From: Flaccisagitta enflata
Taxonomy: Eukaryota; Chaetognatha; Sagittoidea; Aphragmophora
Direction: 5' to 3'
NCBI GenBank assembly: GCA_965153355.1
Contig: OZ231127.1
Coordinates: 75,578,001-75,642,000 of the forward strand
Length of the DNA stretch: 64,000 bases
Shown here: positions 1 through 11,130 of the stretch, piece after piece
How positions within the stretch are numbered: position 1 is the first letter of the stretch
Layout of the letters: each line of letters opens with the position of its first letter
The notes under the pieces: model-generated
Database searches by the model: none
What the model saw: only the letters and a program-made list of their open reading frames with translations
What the model was told of the DNA's origin: nothing
Translations under genes and position numbers: made by a program

Positions 1-149
1 CCGTCTATCCGTCAGTTGGTCAGTCAGTAGGTCCTCTTTCTATTTTTGAGCTTTTTTAGTTCACAGGCTTTTGCCTAAATACCCTAGTGACCTTGTTTAT
101 CAGTGCCCCTGTCCACTTGCACGCAACTGGGGCAGCCGTGTATCCAGCC
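1..149 (+). mobile_element. HG element, 5'-truncated by the window edge
   Basis: This is the 3' part of an HG element. It has GTC-rich array remnants, the body block ending in TAGTGACCTTG, then a CCCCTG..CAC block and a degenerate 3' arm (CACGCAACT). The GCCGTGTATCCAGCCT stem-loop follows. The terminal CTTGTT is degraded to CCTCCA. The 5' hairpin would lie before the window. Compare the complete copy at 22048-22235. Confidence 0.6.
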
Positions 150-379
150 TCCAAGCAGGAGTCTCCATGTGTTATTGAATGCTACTCCCAAGCAATGCGC
201 CACATTTGGTTTGGCTAAAAACGCTTTGAATCATGATTTTTTGTCATCTCGCTTCTCTTTTTGTGGCAACTTGCGTCAAAATTTTTTCTGCAGACTGCAA
301 TGCAGTTGAACCAGAGAGTGGCTCTGTCCATCCTTAACTCACAAATGCTACAAAGCTCTGTCCATTCAACGGGGTCACC

Positions 380-738
380 ATATAGTTGTGGACGGGTTGG
401 CAGGGGCATCCACGCCCCATGCCCCTCCCCAGCAACACACATACTCCAAAAAACAATCAAAACGCTTGTTTTTGGGCAGCGGCCCTGGAGGGGCCAATGA
501 TCTATGATTCCACACAGGGCAATTTTCCATTTTCCGTCTTCCTCCCCCCCGCTTCAAATCAGCCCTCTTGGGCCTTGAATCAATCCTCTTCTGCCCTGAT
601 ATCAACCCTTTCAGGCCTCAAATCAGCCCTGGTTTGAGGTTTTGGGGGGGGCGCGGATGGACAGACTGATGGACCGACCAATGGACCAACAGACCAACGG
701 ACAAATAAATCCTCTCATGGAGTTGCATGTCTACTAAA
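380..738 (-). mobile_element. HG element, TTGCG-hairpin subfamily, with SL-like and satellite insert
   Basis: Read on the minus strand, this starts near 738 with a damaged hairpin (ACATGCAACTCC), then a GTCCGTTGGTC array at 640-715. It ends near 380 in the GCCCACCC..CCACAACTA block. Inside lies a short SL-type end (GGGCAGCGGCCCTGGAGGGG, about 474-493) and a GGCCTCAAATCAGCCC satellite at 545-635. Both outer ends are eroded, so the limits are approximate. Confidence 0.5.
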
Positions 739-904
739 AAGCAGATTAGGGATGCAAAGAAAGATACCTAGTTTACAATGATCTGATAATCACTTATTCT
801 TAATCATCTAATAGGTAGGTTTTTCCTTCTTCGCTACTACTTTAAAAGAGATAAAGATAGCTACTAGTAAATTAACTGAAATAGCTATTTCGAGTTTCAA
901 CCGT

Positions 905-1120
905 CCCACGAGGGAGTGAGCAAAATGAGCGCTAGGGTGGAAGGTGGTGGTTATGGGTGGATAGAGTTGAGATAGGCCTAGGAGCTTGATAGGTGGTTGT
1001 TCAGGGCCAGTGTAGTGAGTGAGCGAGCCTGTGAACAGAGTGAGCAAGCGGGCAAAGCAAAGCAAGCAAAGCGCTGCAGAGTGAGTGAGCGGAGTGAGCG
1101 GTGCGAGCGAACGAACATAG
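905..1120. repeat. Degenerate GTGAGCGAG-type minisatellite
   Basis: Short imperfect repeats of GAGTGAGCG and GCAAAGCAA run between unremarkable AT-rich flanks. A related reverse-complement stretch (CGCTCACTCGCTCC) lies near 47890. Open frames across this tract come from the repeats. Confidence 0.5.
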
Positions 1121-1398
1121 CAAGCAACCAAGTGGCCCGTTAAAAATGCGGTTGCCTGTGTCTAGAAACGCAGTATTGTGGATGAATTCACTGTCAGGCA
1201 CATCGATATTCATGAAATCACTAAACTCACTAACCAACCAACCTCTTACCCATTCCGTCATTTCACAGAACTGGGAGTTCTTTTGTTAGAAAACGATTAA
1301 AACCTTCACTCGTTTAAGGCAGAGGACGTCGATTCAAAAAGGTGTTCCAACATTCAAACAAATGCCGTCACTTTTTTCTCGGAAGTTTTGAAACAGAA

Positions 1399-1612
1399 AA
1401 CAAGTGACGCGGAGTCCCAATATTATTGCGGACGGGAGGGCAGGGGCGTCCAACCCCCATCCACGCACTAATACCCCCCCCCACACACAAACATATGCAA
1501 AAAGTATTCAAAAACGCTCATTTTTTCCACTTTTTGACTCGTGCTCACGGACCAACGGATGGACGGACCAACGGACGGACAAAGCCTCTTAGAGAATTGC
1601 GTGTCCGCAACA
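1399..1612 (-). mobile_element. HG element, TTGCG-hairpin subfamily, near complete
   Basis: Plus-strand AACAAG at 1399 is the reversed CTTGTT terminus. Next come a GACTCCGCGTC stem-loop (minus strand), then the 3' arm GTCCGCAA, then the GCAGGGGC block. The 5' end at about 1600-1612 is the hairpin TTGCGGACACGCAA (minus strand), preceded inward by a GTCCGTCCGTTGGTCC array. The 3' arm GTCCGCAA matches the outer hairpin arm TTGCGGAC exactly, although the stem differs from the AGTCGCG subfamily. Confidence 0.7.
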
Positions 1613-1879
1613 ACACAAGTTATGTAACGAACCCAAGAGTAACGGAAAACCGCCTGCACCGATATGAAATATTAGTCTCTTCCATGGATATAGGAGAAGG
1701 GCCCTTAGCATGAAGCTCTCTGAAGGATTTCATGTCAGAGAAAAGAGCCAGGCGAGGTAATTTTTATGACAACTTCTAGAAGACTTAAAATGATTAAGAA
1801 GGACTTAGAATGACTTTTAATGGCATTTGGAAAGGAGCTGTTAGCCCAAAAAGCTTAAAAATGCCGAATGAGTAACAGG

Positions 1880-2040
1880 TCGCCCAAAGGCAATATGTGG
1901 TCAGCGAAACCAGTTGCCCTGCTTTGAATGGTTGTGAATTGGAGTGAGAGGAAGCAGGGCAGCGGCCCCAAAGGGAACGTTGTCCTGTAGAAAACAGGGG
2001 ACTTTCGTTTGTTTGTCCGTCCGTCTGACAAATTGGATGG
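1880..2040 (-). mobile_element. SL element long end (solo)
   Basis: This is a long terminus of the GGGCAG-starting SL family. GGTCAGCG and TGCCCTGCTT pair with AAGCAGGGCA about 45 bases later. They are followed by the GGCCCC-loop-GGG hairpin, a CCTGTAGAAAACAGG hairpin and a TTTGTCCGTCCGTCTG array. I see no matching short end before 2283, so the element is truncated or its other end has decayed. Confidence 0.55.
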
Positions 2041-2144
2041 GGCATTGCCTCCACCTTGGAACCAAAGTCAAAGTCAAAGTCAAAGTTAAAGTTGCTATGT
2101 AATAGGACTCGAAGTAGTTAACTTAGAAAGATGGATAGAAAGAT

Positions 2145-2160
2145 GGAAAGAAAGAAAGAG

Positions 2161-2247
<87 letters not shown>

Positions 2248-2249
2248 AA
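2145..2249. repeat. (GAAA)n microsatellite
   Basis: A nearly perfect GAAA tract of about 100 bases, homopurine on the plus strand. Open frames over it encode only KERK or LSFF repeats and are not genes. Confidence 0.95.
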
Positions 2250-2282
2250 AGAGATGAAGGAAAGAAAGGAAAGAAATGAAAA

Positions 2283-2395
2283 AACAAGGCCAAGTAGGCC
2301 AATAAGGTGCGCCGTTTGGATCGTCGAACGAATGCGTTACAGACCAACCGACCAACAGACAGAGCCAGTTATAGAGGTGCGTTGGCGCACCTAAA
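2283..2395 (-). mobile_element. HG element, AGGTGCG subfamily, minimal complete copy
   Basis: A compact 113-bp example of the HG plan. Minus strand: the hairpin AGGTGCGCCAACGCACCT (from 2392), then CTCTATAACTGG and a CTGTTGGTCGGTTGGTC array, a short body, the 3' arm GGCGCACCTT, the stem-loop GGCCTACTTGGCC, and the terminus CTTGTT at 2283-2288. The outer arm AGGTGCGCC is exactly complementary to the distant GGCGCACCT. With almost no cargo, this copy defines the minimal element. Confidence 0.75.
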
Positions 2396-2399
2396 GATA

Positions 2400-3300
2400 A
2401 TTATCCTTGTCTGGCGTATTGGTGCTTGTAAAAAAAATGGAAAGTATTTCTCTTCATTTTGCAAACTTTTTTGCCTGCGCCCAAGCAAGTGTAGAACAAA
2501 GAGATATCACGTTTGTCTGCTGTCCATTAGTATTTTAGTCTGACTGTCAGATTTTTTCAGACCAAGTAGGTCAATGATGTATGTTTTTTGATCAATGGTA
2601 TTGACATTGTTTGAGATCTTGAATGAATAAATGAATGAATGAATGAATGAATCAATTAAAGAATCAATGAGCAAATAAAACAAATATGATTGATAAATTG
2701 ATTGGAAAAATAAAAAAAAGTTTCAGTGAATTTGCCATTATAAAAGTCAAAGCATTTGAGTTAAACTCAAATAATTGACTGATGTTGAAGAAATATGTGG
2801 ACATTATTTATTGTATGTGTCAGAAATTTTTTGCGGGAAAATGCTGCTCCTCGGAAGATTTTCAAAATATAAACGCCTGTATTTCAGTTCCCTCGATCTT
2901 ATTCTTGTTCATATTTTGTACAAGGATATTTCTCCCGTTGAGATTTATGAAAAGATTAATGAATAAAATACGGCTGTAAAAAGAAGCAAACTAAGTAATT
3001 GAGTTCTTTTTCTACATTGTTTTCTTTCTCCTTTGAAACAATCTCTTGATCTAGATCTAGCTTATTTTTGACTTTCTGTAGTCAGAGACATTTGAGAGAT
3101 AGTTGAGTGTTGAGGAAACATCATCTTTATCTTCACCTTTGAGTGCTGCACTTGTCGCGCTTTAAATAGCTACACTTGGGCGCCTCTAAGGTCTATAGCT
3201 GCACTTGAGAAATAGCCGCAGCCTTAGCGCCTATTTGGCAGCTTTGGCGCCTATTTGTACTCAACTACCTCCAATTACTTTAGTATGGATGTGATGGGGA
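2400..3300. other. AT-rich DNA, no gene recognised
   Basis: AT-rich sequence with a short ATGA-type tandem at about 2623-2660. Open frames near 2775-2979 are short and show no recognisable domain. I see no promoter, tRNA or splice structure I would defend. Confidence 0.5.
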
Positions 3301-3307
3301 GGGTTCA

Positions 3308-4065
3308 TGATGGGGAAAAAAGTCGAAGTCAGTCTTCGACTTTTTAACATATTCGAGAGAAATGTGGTTTTCATTTTCTTATGCGGAAGTCGTGGCTCTC
3401 CACCGACCAAATGAGCCCTCCAATAAAATTGATAGGGTAAATAAATTGGATAATTTTCTTTCATTTGGCGCCAAGCAGAATGCTCTACGACAAATATTTT
3501 TCGTGTTATGATTTTTTAAGGATTTATTTACAAAAAATTCAAATTGAATTTTGTTTTAATTTTTTTTCATTTTGTTTAGGATCAATAAAGGAGTGTATCT
3601 AAGTTTGTTTGAGCATGCAAACACAAGAAAACATGTTTGTGAGCATAGCTGCTCATCTGTGAGGGTGATTTTGAGCATTTCAGCTCATTTAGCTCACTTA
3701 GCTCAGTCTTTTTTTTCTGGTTTCAAAGGCAATAAGTGAGCAAATGTATTGATAAATGTTAAAGCAAGCAAATACGAAAAAGCATCACAGTGAGCCTAGC
3801 TGCTCATCTGTGAGGGTGTTTTAAAGTATTCTAGCTCATTTAGCTCATTAAGCTCATTTAGCTAGTCTTTTTTTCTGATTTAAAAACAGATGAATAAATA
3901 AATGTTTTGATTTAAGCATGCAAATACAAGAAAGCATGTCAGTAAGCATAGCTGGTTGTCTGGTTGAGTGGTTTTGAATATTTTTGCTTATCTAGCTCAT
4001 TTGGCTCAGTCCTATTTTTTTCTGATTTTCAGTGATGACCTGTGCTTTTCAGTGATGACCTGTGC
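3308..4065 (+). mobile_element. R-family element, copy 1 (3'-truncated)
   Basis: Begins with GGGGAAAAAAGTCG and the hairpin GTCGAAGTCAGTCTTCGAC. A unique block follows (GGCGCCAAGCAGAATGCTC), then about three degenerate repeats of roughly 190 bp. Each repeat holds GCATGCAAA.ACAAGAAA, CTGCTCATCTGTGAGGGTG and TTTAGCTCATTTAGCTC. The usual end (CGACTTTTTTCC, then CCGCCATTACTGGTA) is missing, so the copy is 3'-truncated near 4050. Compare 4593-5423 and 50493-51334. Confidence 0.7.
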
Positions 4066-4282
4066 TTTCATATATATGGGGGGATTTTCAGTTCCTTCTT
4101 CTCCTACTCCTATGTCTGTCCATCCCCTCCCTTTTGAGGCTCAAAACCCAGCCTTGATGACTAAATTCTAGATGACTTTTCCCTATAGCCAAAGCTGCCC
4201 TAATTGTTGGAAAAAAGTCGTAAACAGAAATCAAATGATTGCCTACTCAAATCCTGTATGGATGGACAGTGTGGACAGAACC

Positions 4283-4525
4283 AGTGCCGGATACCTGGCT
4301 ACCCCTGTTGCATGCGGGTGGGCAGGGGCCATATAGGAGGTAACTTGATCATTTGGGCAGGAGCATTGAGTGCAGAGACCACAAAAAACTATAAAGAGTA
4401 AAGTGTGATGGATGGACAGATGGTCAAACAGATGGACAGACGGACGGATGGATAGAAGGACAGATGGACGGATGGACAGGCCAACAAAGGGGGGTGTACA
4501 GTTGCGTAGTACGCGTCTACAGATT
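4283..4525 (-). mobile_element. HG element, diverged
   Basis: Minus-strand HG copy. The 3' side (about 4283-4325) carries the GCCCACCCGCATGC arm block and GGGTAGCCAGGTATCC. The middle has a CAAATGATCAAG segment. The 5' side has a GTCCATCCGTCCATC array at about 4410-4480 and GGTGTACAGTTGCGTAGTACGCG at 4493-4515. That last part keeps a weak hairpin (GCGTAGTACGC). Arm identity is eroded. Confidence 0.5.
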
Positions 4526-4592
4526 GAATGAATGAACCAAGGTATCGGGGTGTCGAGCTACACAGACACAAAGACCAAAGTTGGTCTTACTG

Positions 4593-5423
4593 GTAATCGG
4601 GAAAAAAGTCGAAGTCAGTCTTTGACTTTTTGACATATTCGAGAGAAACATAGTTTTCATTTTCTTATGGGAAAGTTGAGAATCTCCGCCGACCGATTGC
4701 ACCCTCGGAAAAAATTGATAGGGTAAGTAAATTTGATAATTCTCTTTCGTTTGGCGCCAAGCAGAATGCTCCACGGAAAATATTTTTCGCGCTATAAATT
4801 TTTAAAGATTTATTTACAAAAAATTCAAATTGAATTTTTCTCAATTTTCTTTCATTTTGTGTAGGATCAATAAAGGAGTGTATCTAAGTTTGTTTGAGTA
4901 TGCAAATACAAGAAAACATGTTTATGAGCATAGCTGCTCATCTGTGAGGGTGATTTTGAGCAGTTTAGCTCATTTAGCTCAGTCTTTCTTTTTCTGATTA
5001 AGAATGCAATAAATGAACATATATATTGATATATGTTTCAGCAAGCAAATACAAGAAAGCATGTCAGTGAGCAGAGCTGCTTATCTTTGAGGGTGTTTTT
5101 AAAGTATTCTAGCTCATTTAGCTCATTAAGCTTGCTTTTTTTTTAAATTCTATAACAGATGAATGAATAAATGTTTTGATTTAAGCATGCAAATACAGGA
5201 AAGCATGTTAGTATGCATGGCTGGTTGTCTGGTTGAGTGATTTTGAATATTTTTGCTCATCTAGCTCATTTGGCTCAGTCCTATTTTTCTCTGATTTTCA
5301 GAGCAACCATGCTTAATTTGATCTAACAAATAAAAAGAATTTCAGTGATTAAAGACAAAAGCTTGGTGAAAAGTGAACAACGCTTACAACTTTTTTCCTC
5401 ACAGCGACAGCCGCCATTACTGG
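4593..5423 (+). mobile_element. R-family element, copy 2 (complete)
   Basis: Complete 831-bp R element. The 5' end has ATCGGGAAAAAAGTCG and the GTCGAAG..CTTTGAC hairpin. The core is two to three repeats of about 190 bp. Near the 3' end is TTTTTTCCTCA, a counterpart of the 5' GGGAAAAAAGTCG arm. A GCGACAGCCGC stem-loop and ATTACTGGTA finish the element. The 5' flank reads TTACTGGTA, which is the R terminus itself, so this copy may have inserted against an older R end. The layout fits a non-autonomous Helitron/Helentron with a tandem-repeat core (inference). Confidence 0.7.
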
Positions 5424-5460
5424 TATCATCCAGTGTGAATTTGTATGCGAAGTCGTTTTT

Positions 5461-5603
5461 AGTCGCGGACACGCGACTCTACACCTTGCCGTGTCAGTCG
5501 GTCTGTCGGTCCGTCCGTCACAATTCTGAATTGCGAGCAGTTTTTGCATTACTGCTCCTGCCCAGCCATCCGCGACTGTCCTGCCGTGTATCCGGCCTTG
5601 TTT
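5461..5603 (+). mobile_element. HG element, AGTCGCGGACA subfamily, complete
   Basis: A 143-bp full copy lying between T runs. The 5' hairpin is AGTCGCGGACACGCGACT. CTCTACACCTTGCCGTGTC and a GGTCTGTCGGTCCGTCCGTC array follow. Next come the body (ACTGCTCCTGCCC), the 3' arm TCCGCGACT, the stem-loop GCCGTGTATCCGGC and the terminus CTTGTT. The 3' arm includes the subfamily-specific TCC that pairs with GGA of the hairpin loop. An open frame running through it (5345-5707) has no recognisable domain. Confidence 0.8.
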
Positions 5604-5609
5604 TTGGAG

Positions 5610-6020
5610 TAATTAGGGCAAGGCCATACAGTGGGTCAAAGAGGGGTAGCAGCTCTGAAGCGGCGAATGATCTAGATGCTTTCATTCATCAGAAGTTAGG
5701 AGCCTAGAAACTGAGGCTGAGCTTAGAGCCTAAGACTTGAGATTTGAGTTTGAATCAGGAATCAGAGTATTGAGGCTGAAATTTGTCATGGGGACTAAAA
5801 TTTTGGGTTTGAAGCTAGGTATGACTCAAAGGGCATATTCCCTACGAGTCGCATGATTGGGATTGCAGCCTCGAGGCTGCGATTTGAGTTTGGCAAGTGT
5901 GAACAAATATGGAGGAAGAGTGGAAATTTCTTACGTGTGAAATGATTGCTTCCAAAAGATTCCTAACTTCACTTTCTTCACGCAAGCTTCTCCATTCAAG
6001 AATCATATCTCATCTGTTTT
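5610..6020. other. No recognised feature
   Basis: Mixed sequence with GAGGCTGAAATTT-type fragments related to the GAGGCC satellites elsewhere (for example 55085-55440). No gene or bounded element is visible. Confidence 0.4.
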
Positions 6021-6028
6021 CTTTTTTT

Positions 6029-6614
6029 GGGCAGCGGCCCCAAAGGGCCGATGTCCTGTAGGACACAGGGGTGAATTTCCTTACATCTGTCCATCCGTAC
6101 GTATGTACGTATGCCCCCCCCCAAGCTTCTCAATTCTCAAAATGCCATTGAATAACATGGGAAAATGACAAAATGCAAACTCCCCATTGAATAGAATGGG
6201 AAAATGACAACCTGCAAACTTCCCATTGAATAACATGGAAAATTTACAAAAAATAGAAGAATGCATATTTCCTATCGAATAACATGGTAAATTTTTAAAA
6301 AATGAAAAAAATGCAAAATTGCAAAATTGCAATTGGATATCATGGAAAATTGACAAAAAAAATAAATTCTCATTGAATAACAAGGAAAATTGACAAGAAA
6401 TTGTAGAAAATATACAACTCCCATTGAATATCATGGAAATTGCCCCAAAGGCCTGAAATATGCCTACTCAGGACGTAAGGAAATTCACCCCTGTGTCCTA
6501 CAGGACATCGGCGCTTTGGGGCCACTGCCCTGCTCTCACTCTACTTCTTCAGCCGATCATTCCAAGCAGGGCATCGGGTACCGCTGACCATATGCAATCC
6601 TTGGATGACTTGTT
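6029..6614 (+). mobile_element. SL element A with 38-bp satellite cargo
   Basis: The short end at 6029 reads GGGCAGCGGCCCC, AAAGGG, then the CCTGTAGGACACAGG hairpin and a GTCCATCCGTACG array. The long end at 6475-6614 is the inverted set: CCTGTGTCCTACAGG, a GGGGCCACTGCCC arm, the TGCCCTGC/GCAGGGCA stem, GGGTACCGCTGACC, and ATCCTTGGAT followed by GACTTGTT. Cargo at 6120-6440 is an imperfect satellite of about 38 bp built on CCCATTGAATAACATGG. The 3' palindrome ATCCTTGGAT plus CTTGTT parallels the HG termini. Confidence 0.7.
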
Positions 6615-6619
6615 TTTTC

Positions 6620-7600
6620 ATGAATCCAGGAAAAAATCGTGGTCAAAATGTAAGATTTTATAAGGGTCATCTATACTTTTTGCACAGCAAAATTGGTCCA
6701 GGCGTGAAAAAGTTATGGCGACTTAAAAATAGGAAAAGGTAAGATATCTTATTACGCAAAAAGTCTGAAATGCTATCAAATCAGGCCTGTATATTCTTGA
6801 GTTTTCCCACCCCCTCAGGGGGGGGGGGGAAATCCAAGGGTCCTGAGATGGGGAAGGAAATCAAGGGGGAAAAAAGAGAAAAAAAAAAGGAAATAAGGGG
6901 AAAATATAACTTTTGATATTACCAAATCATAAACTCAATTAGTAAAACACAATTTAACACTATTTAAACCTTAACTACATGGCTTTATTGCTATATGGGG
7001 AAGAAAATCATGGATATAAAAACACGATGCGACGCATCACGGGGAAGAAAATCAAAGGCAGGGTGGGAAGAAATTGAAAGCGACTCAATAATATACATCC
7101 CTGGCTATCATTCTAGAACGTTTCCAGAAGCTCTATGAGTCACCTCCCTGACAACCATTATTGAGGCATGGGGAAGAAATACTATTCATTGATTGATTTG
7201 CCATCAATTGATAGATGTAAATCGGACAACATTACTACTCCACAATATAACAAGAGCCTTCGGAGCTCTCAATTGTGTTTGATCCGGACCCATCACAACT
7301 ATCCTTAAAATCTCTGAAAGAAACATCCCTTTTAAGAATTTAACACAAGACTTTTCAAAAGATATGTATCATATATTGTTTTGCCTATAAATGAAAAAAA
7401 AATGAACTGAAATCATATGAAAGTTGAAACAACACTGCCGTTATATGTTGCAACCATTTTATTGAGAGGGTAGTAGCAGACAACTAATACATTTAAGTCG
7501 CTTGCTAAGTGACTCTAGAAGAGGGTGTGTCCCTTGGCTGGAATAGCGATTTCAGAGTAGTAGTGTCCCTGCCCTGCCATATTACAGCCCCGCCCATTCA
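6620..7600. other. AT-rich DNA, no gene recognised
   Basis: Contains a G run at about 6818-6830 and several GGGGAAGAAA fragments (6847-7170) that look like an eroded repeat. No long open frame, tRNA or clear element boundary is visible. Confidence 0.45.
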
Positions 7601-7609
7601 CCTACAGCC

Positions 7610-8565
7610 CACACTGGGCTGAAATCACCACCCAGCAGCACTAACCGGCCAAAACCACCAATCACTACCCAGACACCCTATTCCCCTATCACACTGGGCT
7701 GAAATCACCACCCAGCAGCACTAACCGGCCCAAACCACCAATCACCACCCAGACACCCTTTTCCCCTATCACACTGGGCTGAAATCACCACCCAGCAGCA
7801 CTAACCGGCCAAAACCACCAATCACCACCCAGACACCCTTTTCCCCTATCACACTGGGCTGAAATCACCACCCAGCAGCACTAACCGGCCCAAACCACCA
7901 GTCACCACCCAGACACCCTTTTCCCCTATCACACTGGGCTGAAATCACCACCCAGCAGCACTAACCGGCCAAAACCACCAATCACCACCCAGGCACCCTA
8001 TTCTCCTATCACACTGGGCTGAAATCCCCACCCAGCAGCACTAACCGGCCAAAACCACCAATTACCACCCAGACACCCTATTCCCATCTCACACTGGGCT
8101 GAAATCACCACCCAGCAGCACTAACCGGCCAAAACCACCAATCACCAACCAGACACCCTATTCCCCTATCACACTGGGCTGAAATCCCCACCCAGCAGCA
8201 CTAACCGGCCAAAACCACCAATTACCACCCAGACACCCTACTCCCCTATCACACTGGGCTGAAATCACCACCCAGCAACAATAACTGGCCAAAATCACCA
8301 ATCACCAACCAGACACCCTATTCCCCTATCACACTGGGCTAAAATCACCACCCAGCAGCACTAACCGGCCAAAAATACCAATCACCACCCAGACACCCTA
8401 TTCCTCTATCACACTGGGCTGAAATCACCACCCAGCAGCAGTAACTGGCCATAACCACCAATCACCACCCAGAAACCCTATTCCCCTATCACACTGGGCT
8501 GAAATCACCATCCAGCAGCACTAACCGGCCAAAACCACCAATCACCACCCAGACACCCTAATCCC
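7610..8565. repeat. 80-bp satellite, 12 units with no visible indel
   Basis: CACACTGGGCTGAAATCACC recurs every 80 bases exactly, with unit anchors ending at 7620, 7700, 7780 and so on to 8500. Variation is by substitution only. Units 6 and 8 share GAAATCCCC and ATTACCACC, and units 7 and 9 share ACCAACC, which suggests a 160-bp dimer has been amplified. The array ends in a diverged AGTGGGCTGAAATGACC near 8581. Spacing and lack of unique spacers rule out a CRISPR array. Confidence 0.95.
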
Positions 8566-8775
8566 GAGGTAGTGACAACCAGTGGGCTGAAATGACCCTG
8601 CCCATAGCCCCTGCCCATTGAAAATACCATCTTATGAGGGCTATTGCCACTGCCTCTGCCTGAGATCCAATTGCTAACATGATCTCAATCACTCACCACC
8701 CCCTTTCCCACTACTAAACCACCCCTTTCTTCTTCTACAATATTGACCCTACTTAGATAGTTGTCAGTGCTGCTG

Positions 8776-9264
8776 CCACTGCCTCCACCGCCGCCTCTGC
8801 CTCTGCTATAACAACTCTGTCTACATGACTTCAATCTCCCGCCGCCGCCTCCTCCATTTGTTTTGTATCATGGCTATTTTCATTGTAGAGATTACTTTCA
8901 GCTGCTGCTATCTCCTTAACGCCGCCGCCGCCTCCTCCTCCAGCTGCTGCTGCTGCTCCTCCTCTCCTCCTCCGCCGCCGCCGCCGCCTCCTCTCCTCCT
9001 TGTCCTTCTCCGCCGCCGCCGCCTCCTCTCCTCCTCATCCTTCTCCGCCACCGCCGCCGCCTCCTCCACCTCTCACCTCCTCCTCCTCCGCTGCCGCCGC
9101 CGCCGCCGCCGCCGCCGCCTCTTACCTCCTCCTCCTCCACCGCCGCCTCCTCCTCCTCCTCCTCCTCCTCTTCCCACTCTGCTGTCGCCGCTGCCGCCTC
9201 CTCCTCCTCAACTGCCGCCTCCGCCTCCTCCTCCTCCTCCCCAACTGCCGCCGCCGCCGCCTCC
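8776..9264. repeat. CCG/CCT trinucleotide tract
   Basis: Compound CCG and CCT repeats, pyrimidine/GC-rich on the plus strand. They are continuous from about 8920 to 9264 and patchy before. Frames through it encode Pro, Ser, Leu or Arg runs on either strand and are not considered genes. The complementary CGG/AGG tract lies at 11131-11465, on the other side of the HG element at 9391-11103. Confidence 0.9.
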
Positions 9265-9480
9265 TTTACAAAAAAAATCAAATTTTATAAAATATCAAAA
9301 AAAGGGTTAAATTTAAAAGAAATCAAATAAAAGAAATGAAAAAAGAAACAAGAAATAGAAAATCTAAAAAAAGTATTTGAAATGAATTAAAACAAGGCCA
9401 ACACCTATAAGTCGCGTGCAGGACAAAAATAACTGAACTGACCTGACTCCTTATTGTATCTTTTTATCGAAAATCGGACT

Positions 9481-10100
9481 TAAACGCAACCCAAAACAGA
9501 CCCAAACCAGACCCAAACCAGACTCAAACCAGACTCAAACCAGACTCAAAACAGACTCAAACCAGACTCAAACCAGAATCAAACCAGATCGAAACCAGAC
9601 CTAAATCAGACATAAACCAGACATAAACCAGATTTAAGCCAGACTCAAACCAGACTCAAACCAGACTCAAACCAGACTCAAACCAGACTCAAACCAGACT
9701 TAAACCAGACTTAAACCAGGCTCAAACCAGGCACAAACCAGGCTCAAACCATAATCAAACCAGACTCAAACCAGACTCAAACCAGACTCAAACAAGACTC
9801 AAACCAGACTCAAACCAGACTCAAACCAGACTCAAACCAGACTCAAACCAGACTCAAACCAGAATTAAACCAGAATTAAACCAAACCAAAACCAGACCAA
9901 AACCCGACCGAAACCAGACCTAAATCAGACCTAAATCAAACATAAACCAGACAAAAACCAGACATACACCAGACCTAAACCAGACCTAACCCAGACCTAA
10001 ACCAGACATAAATCAGACATGAACCAGTCTTAAACCAGACTTAAACCAGACTTAAACCAGACTTAAACCAGACTTAAACCAGACTTAAACCATACTTATC
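9481..10100. repeat. 11-bp ACCAGACTCAA satellite
   Basis: About 55 imperfect units of ACCAGACTCAA, with runs of variants such as CCAGACTTAAA and CCAGACATAAA. It lies wholly inside the HG element. Confidence 0.9.
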
Positions 10101-10109
10101 TTTAATATC

Positions 10110-10390
10110 ATTTTAACCAGCAGACTTAAACCAGCAGACTTAAACCATTAGACCAGCAGATTTAAACCATTAGATTTAAACCAGCAGACTTAAACCAGCA
10201 GATTTAAACCAGCAGACTTTAACCAGCAGACTTAACCCATTCAATCTAAACCAGCAGACTTAAACCAGCAGATTTAAACCAGCAGATTTAAACCAGCAGA
10301 CTTTAACCATCAGACTTTACCCAGCAGACTTTAACCAGCAGACTTTAACCAGCAGACTTTAACCAGCAGACTTTAACCAGCAGACTTTAA
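10110..10390. repeat. 14-bp CCAGCAGACTTAAA satellite
   Basis: About 18 units with CTTTAA and CTTAAA variants, directly following the 11-bp satellite. It shares the CCAGA core, so it probably grew from it. Confidence 0.85.
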
Positions 10391-10985
10391 CCAAAAATGA
10401 CCAAAAAAGACCAAAATGACCAAAATGATCAAAAATGACCAAAAATGACCAAAATGACCAAAATGACCAAAGATGACCAAAGATGACCAAAAATGACCAA
10501 ATTGACCAAAAATGACCAAAATGACCAAAATGACCAAATTGCCAAAAAATGACCAAATTGACAAAAAATGATCAAAAATGATCAAAAATGACCAAAAATG
10601 ACCAAAAATGACCAAAATGACCTAAAATGACCAAAAATGACCAAAATGACCTAAAATGACCAAAATGACCAAAATGACCAAAAATGACCAAAAATGATCA
10701 AAATACCCAAAAATGACCAAAAATGACCAAAAATGATCAAAAATGATCAAAAATGGCCAAAAATGACCAAAATGACCAAAATGACCAAAAATGACCAAAA
10801 ATAATAATCAAAAATAATCAAAAATGACCAAAAATGACCAAAAATGATCCAATATGATCAAAAATGACCAAAATGACCAAAATGACCAAAATGACCAAAA
10901 TGACCAAAATGACCAAAAATGGCCAAAAATGACCAAAAATAACCAAAAATGACTATAAGCAACCAATAATTCCCAAAAACAACAA
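10390..10985. repeat. 9/10-bp AAAATGACC satellite
   Basis: About 60 units alternating 9 and 10 bases. The junction with the previous array is abrupt, at ACCAAAAATGACC. Minus-strand open frames over it encode HFGHFW-type repeats and are artefacts. Confidence 0.9.
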
Positions 10986-11130
10986 AAAAATGACTCAAAA
11001 TAACTCCAGACGACCCAAAAAGACGAAAAAAGCTAAGCGTGACCGACCGACCGACGGACAGACCGACGGACAGAGCGGGTCATAGAGTCGCGTGCACGCG
11101 ACTAAAAATAATTAAAAAAAAATTCAAGGA

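Larger units (their letters stand above)
9391..11103 (-). mobile_element. HG element carrying three satellites
   Basis: AACAAGGCC at 9391 (reversed terminus), an AGGTGTTGGCCT stem-loop and the 3' arm TGCACGCGACT (minus strand) form one end. At the other end, 11086-11103 is the 18-base palindrome AGTCGCGTGCACGCGACT, preceded by a GACCGACGGACAGACC array at 11041-11075. Cargo is three abutting satellites: 11-bp ACCAGACTCAA, 14-bp CCAGCAGACTTAAA and 9/10-bp AAAATGACC. Only the last 170 bases before the array look non-repetitive. Confidence 0.75.

Noticed and set aside
5345-5707. 120-codon frame
   Set aside because: It runs through an R-element end and an HG element and has no domain.
7610-8565. 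CRISPR array
   Set aside because: There are no unique spacers; the whole 80-bp unit repeats, in a eukaryotic context.
8825-9310. Proline-rich secreted protein
   Set aside because: The frame follows a CCG/CCT tract with no bounded domain, and the reverse strand is equally open.
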